From positions 37,636,501 through 37,700,500 of the forward strand of contig JBAIAC010000048.1 in NCBI GenBank assembly GCA_037349315.1: a DNA stretch of 64,000 nt, written 5' to 3'. Positions 59,374-64,000 of the stretch are shown piece by piece. The position numbers were made by a program, and so were the translations under genes. The notes under the pieces are model-generated. The model had not been told where the DNA came from. It ran no database searches and worked only from the letters and a program-made list of their open reading frames with translations. The stretch comes from Chelydra serpentina (Eukaryota > Chordata > Testudines > Chelydridae). Within the stretch, counting starts at the first letter, position 1; each line of letters starts with the position of its first letter.

Positions 59374-62300
59374 CTGTAATACCATGTGTGATAATTTAAT
59401 CATGCAACAAAATATCTGTACAGCAATCCAGTAATAATATTATACAATGTTCATGAATTCAATTAATTGTAGGAAAATGTAGCTTTGAATGCTCCTGGTA
59501 AAGTCTGTTTTCATTATATCTATATAATAAATAAACTAGCCCCTCACTATTCTTCGTCCCTCTTTAAATGCAAACAAAAAATTTGCCAAAAAAATCCAGT
59601 TAAGTGAGTTAAGTTAAGTGAGGACAAAAAGTACGTGAAGGTACCTTTATTAACAACTTTCAAAAGAACATACAAATAACATTTGTAAATATCAGGAACT
59701 TTCCTGGAAAGTCCTTAAGCATAACCAAAAAAAAAAAAATCCACTTCAAATTTTCCTTCTGCTTTCACTCTCCTGTATTCCCCTTCTCTCCCCATTTTCT
59801 GTCATCTGCTTTGACAGAGACAAAGTGTCAGTAAGAAAATTAAGGCTGCAGGGAAGCCTTGTAGTGACAGAGTTTCCCTGCAGGCTGAAAAAGTGGGAGA
59901 TGACTCCCTTAAAAAAAAAAATCTAGACCTGGACTAGAAATAGCATTCATATATGTAAAAACACTATGGCTTTAAAACCAGATATATCACATTTCTGAAG
60001 GACTAGAAATAGGACCTTCTCAGGCAACTGGTAAGTGGAGATTCCTCACTTAGATGTAAGTGTTGGCACAATTTTGATTAGACCATAAACTGTGACATTT
60101 TTTAAGTGCAGAAAATCATTTTGGAGGTATTTCACCTTTATTAGATTTAATTTTTCTCTCTCCCTGACACAACTGGATACACATCACCTTGCTTTAAGGT
60201 GGAAAGAGACGAGAAAAAGTCACGAAATTTGTTTGTAAAAATCTCTAAAACATTTCTAAAATAGTTTTTCATTAAAATACGTATAATATACACAATACAT
60301 GATGGTGGGATAAGATATAAAAGTTTGAGCAACATTAATTTGGAATGGTTGTATTATTCACAAGTGGCATAGCCACAAATAAATTATGTAGGTCACCCAA
60401 AATGATTGCTGATGAAGCCACACCAATATGCATTCCATATACAGTAGTACATTTTCATAAAAACACACATACACAAATATGCAAGCCCATTTACACATGT
60501 ACAGTTTAAGCAGGGAAATTCCTGCACATGCTCTGGAGTATCTGTATGCCTAAAATGAGTGCACGTGTTCTTCTAAAAACTGTGCTCTGTCCTCTGTGCA
60601 CTGATCAACTTCTAACTAAGTATATCGTATATAGATGTGTACTTCAGAACTAATGCGCAATTACTGGGGAGAATACTATACCTCATTATAGTTCAACAAT
60701 GTTGATGATAGTAATAATAAATAATGCTTGCAAAGCAAGGTACTATTCAACATGAGTAAGGATGTCAGAATGTGGTCTATAGCTATTAAATGTGTCCTAT
60801 TTATCGTACAAGTTCTTTTCAGTTAGATAAAGCATGTTTTCACAAACTAAATGTCATGGATCTGTAAGCAATCAAACAGATTGTGTATGCTAGGTACAAC
60901 TGTGCATAATCCCTGCAACATAACTCTGGTCTATTGCAATGTTATTATAACAAATCTTGGGTTTTGTTGCGACTGTTGGAACCAAGCTGCATAGGGATCA
61001 CTGAAGAGTGATCACAAAAATACCTCTCTTTCTCTACTGTCCCTCAAGCAGCAGGGATCAAATAACTGTTTCTCAGCTGTCTCTCTTCTAAATAAAAATA
61101 TCTTCCTCACTGTACATGTATCTGTGGCAAGTTGATGTCTATTTCCTCTCTACTGTTTTGTTTTTTAGACCCCCAACCTCAGATCACCAGGAGTACTGAG
61201 ACTATAAAGGGTCTGACATGATGTTTTACAAACTTGACTCAGATTGTTTAGGAACGTAAGAACGTGGGTTCAGGAGGACCTTTCTTCTTTTGTTTAAGAA
61301 ACAAAGGCATTGAAGAATGATGTAGATAATGGATCATAAATAGAGATGGTAGGAATTAATCATTATCTAGCACCAAATCTAAATACCTTTACTATATAGA
61401 CTATGACTGTTAGAAATTCTCACTGAGCGTTGCTATTTTTGTGCTACTGACAGATATTTTTAGATGAGTACATTGAATCCAGAAATACTATCAGACCCAA
61501 ATACATTTTTTCCACTTTTCAACAAGTGTAAAAATGTAGCCACTAAACTTATGAATCAGATGCCTCTATGGATTCACAGTTGACAATGCTACTGATAATA
61601 TCCAACCAATACCTCTGTAAAAGAAACATACTTCAGTTCGTTAGGAGCTGATCAATGAACTGATATACTGCAGTTTACGGGCTTGAGTCCTCTCTTGCTA
61701 ACACTCGTTTTAGATCAGAGTAACACCTTTGTTTTCAGTGGAGACATTCCTGATTTCCACCAGGTTAAGAAAGAGGAGAATCAGGCTCTCTGATGTTATA
61801 TAAAGCATATCAGTGTACATGCACATCTACCTTTACTTGTCTTAAGTGTTCCATATTTTTAAAAAGTAATTCTGTCTAGCTTTCCACTTGTTTCATCCAT
61901 TTATCACATGCCAATTGCACATAAGCATACAGGATTATAACAAAGGTACAAGCCAATTTAAGCTATGTAACTGCTATTCTAATGCTTAATGATATATATA
62001 CATACATGCTTGGAATATATATATATTGTGGGTAGTATTATCAGCATAATATATACATATAGTATATTAGTCAACAGTACAGTGGAGAGTTAAGTAGAGG
62101 CCTAATTCTGCAGGGCATTGAAAGGGAGAACAAAGAGCTTGAATGTGCTGCAGGAGGCAAGGAGAAGCCAGTGTAAGAAATGAAGGAGGGAATGGATGTG
62201 GTCTGAAGGGACAGGAAGACGGCTTTGGTGGAAGCATTTTGGATGGATTGGGGGAGGGTTGAGGTTCAGTATTGGGAGAGAGAAATAGAAACTGAAGGCT

Positions 62301-63280
62301 TGGAAATAGGGTTTGGTGTTTGGAATATGATATGCTGGAAGAGCCACAAAAATGCTTGTTTAATGAATAATGCTATACATCTTGAGACTCTGAGGGAGTT
62401 TATGTAAAAAAGTGGACAGATTACTTCAGCTACAGTGCACAACTGCAGTTAAATGATCAGAAACCACATGTATCAAAAAGGGTATTTTAAACTCCAAACA
62501 GAATAGATTAATTTACAAGTTGTAGTGTAGTTATCTGAAGCTAGTTTTGAGTGTACTTGTGTTTACTAAATTTCCTGGGGTCTAGTTGTAATCATATTGC
62601 TACTGATCTTTAATTGTTTTTCTTTATGAACTGCAGCCTGGGTTACTAACATTTATTCCTTGATAATAATGACTGGGAAATGTCTAAGCGCAGGATATAA
62701 TTTGTTCTCACCAAGTTTCCTGTAGTTTGTTTTTGGGCAGTAAAACACAACAATCTTTTAATTAAAAGAAAGTATGTTTGCTACTTTGTAGAAACTAGGA
62801 AATGTAGCTCATATAGTTAGAGTGTTCTATGCACACCATGCTTTGGTTACCTGTGATAGGCCTAATTTTGCCAGTGAAATTAGTAACAACTAAGCATTGT
62901 GTGTTTGTGCTCACAAATTAGGTAGTTAGATGTCCAATTATTATCATTGCATGTGCAAATCATTTCACGTGCAATTAGGGTCACTCACACATTTATTTAA
63001 CAGACTGGCTGGCCTAGTCAAGTGCTCAGACATCTAAGGGTATGTATACGCAGCTAGCTAGGATGTGTGATTCTGATTCCCTGCTCAGGTAGACATACAC
63101 GCACAAGATCTGCTTGAGCAAGTGCCTAAAACTAGCAGTGTGTTTGAGGCAGCACAGGCAGCGGCTTGGACTAGCCACTAGCGTACTTACCCAGGGGTTT
63201 GGACAGGATTGTTCTTGGGCAGCTAACCTGAGCCTCTGCCTATGCTGCTGAAGCCACACTGCAATTTTTGGTGTCAAGTA
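59374..63280. other. Mostly unique AT-rich non-coding DNA
   Basis: A diverged fold-back repeat lies at 61,684-61,790 (GGGCTTGAGTCCTCTCTTG opposed by GAGGAGAATCAGGCTC), related to 7,439-7,547. A repeat-like purine-rich stretch lies at 62,100-62,330 (AGAGCTTGAATGTGCTGCAGGAGG, GGAGAAGCCAGTG), which recalls a common vertebrate interspersed repeat but is not assigned. A partial element with GGGTATGTATACGCAGC and GTAGACATACACGC lies at about 63,038-63,265. No exon is recognised. Confidence 0.4.
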
Positions 63281-63532
63281 TCAGGGGGCAGCCATGTTAG
63301 TCTGTATCCACAAAAACAACAAGGAGTCCGGTGGCACCTTAAAGACTAAGATTCATTTGGGCATAAGCTTTTGTGCGTAAAAAACCATTTCTTCAGATGC
63401 ATGGAGTGAAAATTACAGATGCCGGCATTATATACTGACACATGACGAGAAGGAAGTTACCTCACAAGTGGAGAACCAGTGTTGACAGGGCCAATTCGAT
63501 CAGGGTGGATGTGGTCCACTCCCAATAATTGA
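63281..63532 (-). mobile_element. Penelope-like element 3' region, antisense
   Basis: The segment TATCAGGGGGCAGCCATGTT, AGTCTGTATCCACAAAAACA, AGGAGTCCGGTGGCACCTTA, AAGCTTTTGTGCGTAAAAAA, CTTCAGATGCATGGAGTGAA, AGGGCCAATTCGATCAGGGTG and CACTCCCAATAATTGATTA matches, from memory, the terminal part of an abundant turtle Penelope-like retroelement in antisense. The sequence joins the antisense GIY-YIG-coding arm at 63,721, with an hAT fragment in between. Confidence 0.65.
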
Positions 63533-63720
63533 TTAAGAGGCGTGGGCCGAGGGATGTGCTGGCCGCCGCTTTCCGTAGCCCCCATTGGCCTGGGACAGCA
63601 AACCACAGCCAGTGGGAACCGCGATCGGCCGAACCTGCGGATGCGGCAGGTAAACAAACCGGCCCGGCCCGCCAGCGGGCTAACCCTGGTGGGCTGGGTG
63701 CCAAAGGTTGCCGATCCCTG
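63533..63720 (+). mobile_element. hAT fragment inside the Penelope-like element
   Basis: GTGGGCCGAGGGATGTGCTGG, CCCCATTGGCCTGGGACAGC, GTGGGAACCGCGATCGGCCG and the end GGTTGCCGATCCCTG are close to 59,200-59,373. The left terminus is absent. It separates two parts of the antisense Penelope-like copy, replacing some of its sequence. Confidence 0.8.
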
Positions 63721-63807
63721 TGTTATAGAATGTCCAGGAAGATTGAAGTGTTCTCCTATGTTACCATTCCTGATGTCCGATTTGTGTCCATTTATTCTTT
63801 TATGTAG
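63721..63807 (-). pseudogene. Penelope-like GIY-YIG region, antisense arm
   Basis: The left arm of an inverted pair. On the minus strand it encodes INGHKSDIRNG-like and GEHFNLPGHS-like residues, from the C-terminal GIY-YIG endonuclease region of Penelope-like elements. Compared with the right arm it lacks a 12-nt stretch (the bases between GGAGAA and CATACAAAAGCC in the other copy), plus at least one substitution. Non-functional. Confidence 0.75.
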
Positions 63808-64000
63808 AGAATAAATGGACACAAATTGGACATCAGGAATGGTAACATACAAAAGCCAGTAGGAGAACACTTCAATCTTCCTGGACATTCTATAACAGAT
63901 TGAAAAGAAGCAATACTTGAACAAAAAAACTTCAGAAACAGACTTCAAAGAGAAACTGCAGAACTAAAATTCACTTGCAAATTTAACACCATTAATTTGG
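63808..64000 (+). pseudogene. Penelope-like GIY-YIG region, sense arm, runs off window
   Basis: The plus frame reads INGHKLDIRNGNI, KPVGEHFNLPGHSITD, then a TGA at 63,900-63,902, then KEAILEQKNFRNRLQRETAE and LKFTCKFNTINL to the edge. The order (K..DI.....VGEHF..PGHS....) is that of the GIY-YIG domain at the C-terminus of Penelope-like reverse transcriptases. It starts abruptly at the inverted junction and continues beyond the window. Confidence 0.8.

Noticed and set aside
62100..62347. 81-codon antisense frame in a purine-rich stretch
   Set aside because: The sequence recalls an interspersed repeat and has no protein family motif. Left unassigned.

Overview
The window looks like non-coding (intergenic or intronic) DNA from a cryptodiran turtle. 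The best evidence is a tRNA-derived SINE at 13,252-13,435 whose body and ATTCTATG-repeat tail match the Cry family of hidden-necked turtles. CR1 LINE 3' ends of two turtle-type subfamilies, a Penelope-like element and a dense population of palindromic DNA-transposon MITEs also fit a testudine. The base composition is AT-rich, there is no run of long ORFs, and no host protein-coding exon can be assigned with confidence. Everything with recognisable coding sequence is a broken retroelement.

Layout. At 0-17 kb there is unique AT-rich DNA with scattered small palindromic MITEs, an L2 fragment, an antisense CR1 fragment with a MITE nested in it, the Cry-type SINE, a GTCGAC-containing palindromic element and a probable LTR with an AATAAA signal (15.1-15.8 kb). 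At 17.1-20.7 kb there is a palindromic tRNA-like repeat followed by a 3.3 kb relic of a Tx1-clade L1 retrotransposon. That relic keeps a scrap of ORF1 and most of ORF2 after the endonuclease, with many frameshifts and stops. At 21-38 kb there are MITEs, four hAT-type non-autonomous elements or parts of them, a CORE-SINE/MIR-like element, CR1 3' ends, and a repeat-poor AT-rich block at 30.8-33.2 kb that is the best candidate for conserved regulatory DNA. At 38-52 kb there are two members of one hAT family in opposite orientation, a 1 kb sense CR1 relic, a CR1 3' end and a 784-bp PIF/Harbinger-like element with TTA flanks. At 54-57 kb there is a GC-rich hAT element carrying a minisatellite, a Tc1/mariner-like element with TA flanks, and an antisense CR1. 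At 57-64 kb there is an L2-clade RT relic, two 5'-truncated hAT copies, and a head-to-head inverted Penelope-like pair running off the right edge.

Several element boundaries are supported directly by target-site duplications: 8-bp exact repeats at 34,139-34,803, 37,361-37,717, 38,540-38,869 and 54,184-54,926; 7 of 8 at 27,229-27,582 and 51,702-52,004; 3-bp TTA at 48,224-49,007; TA at 55,691-56,262. The most unusual observation is that several elements with unrelated termini share the same GC-rich internal hairpin built on CCAATGGGAGC. Family names come from recall of consensus features, not from a database search.
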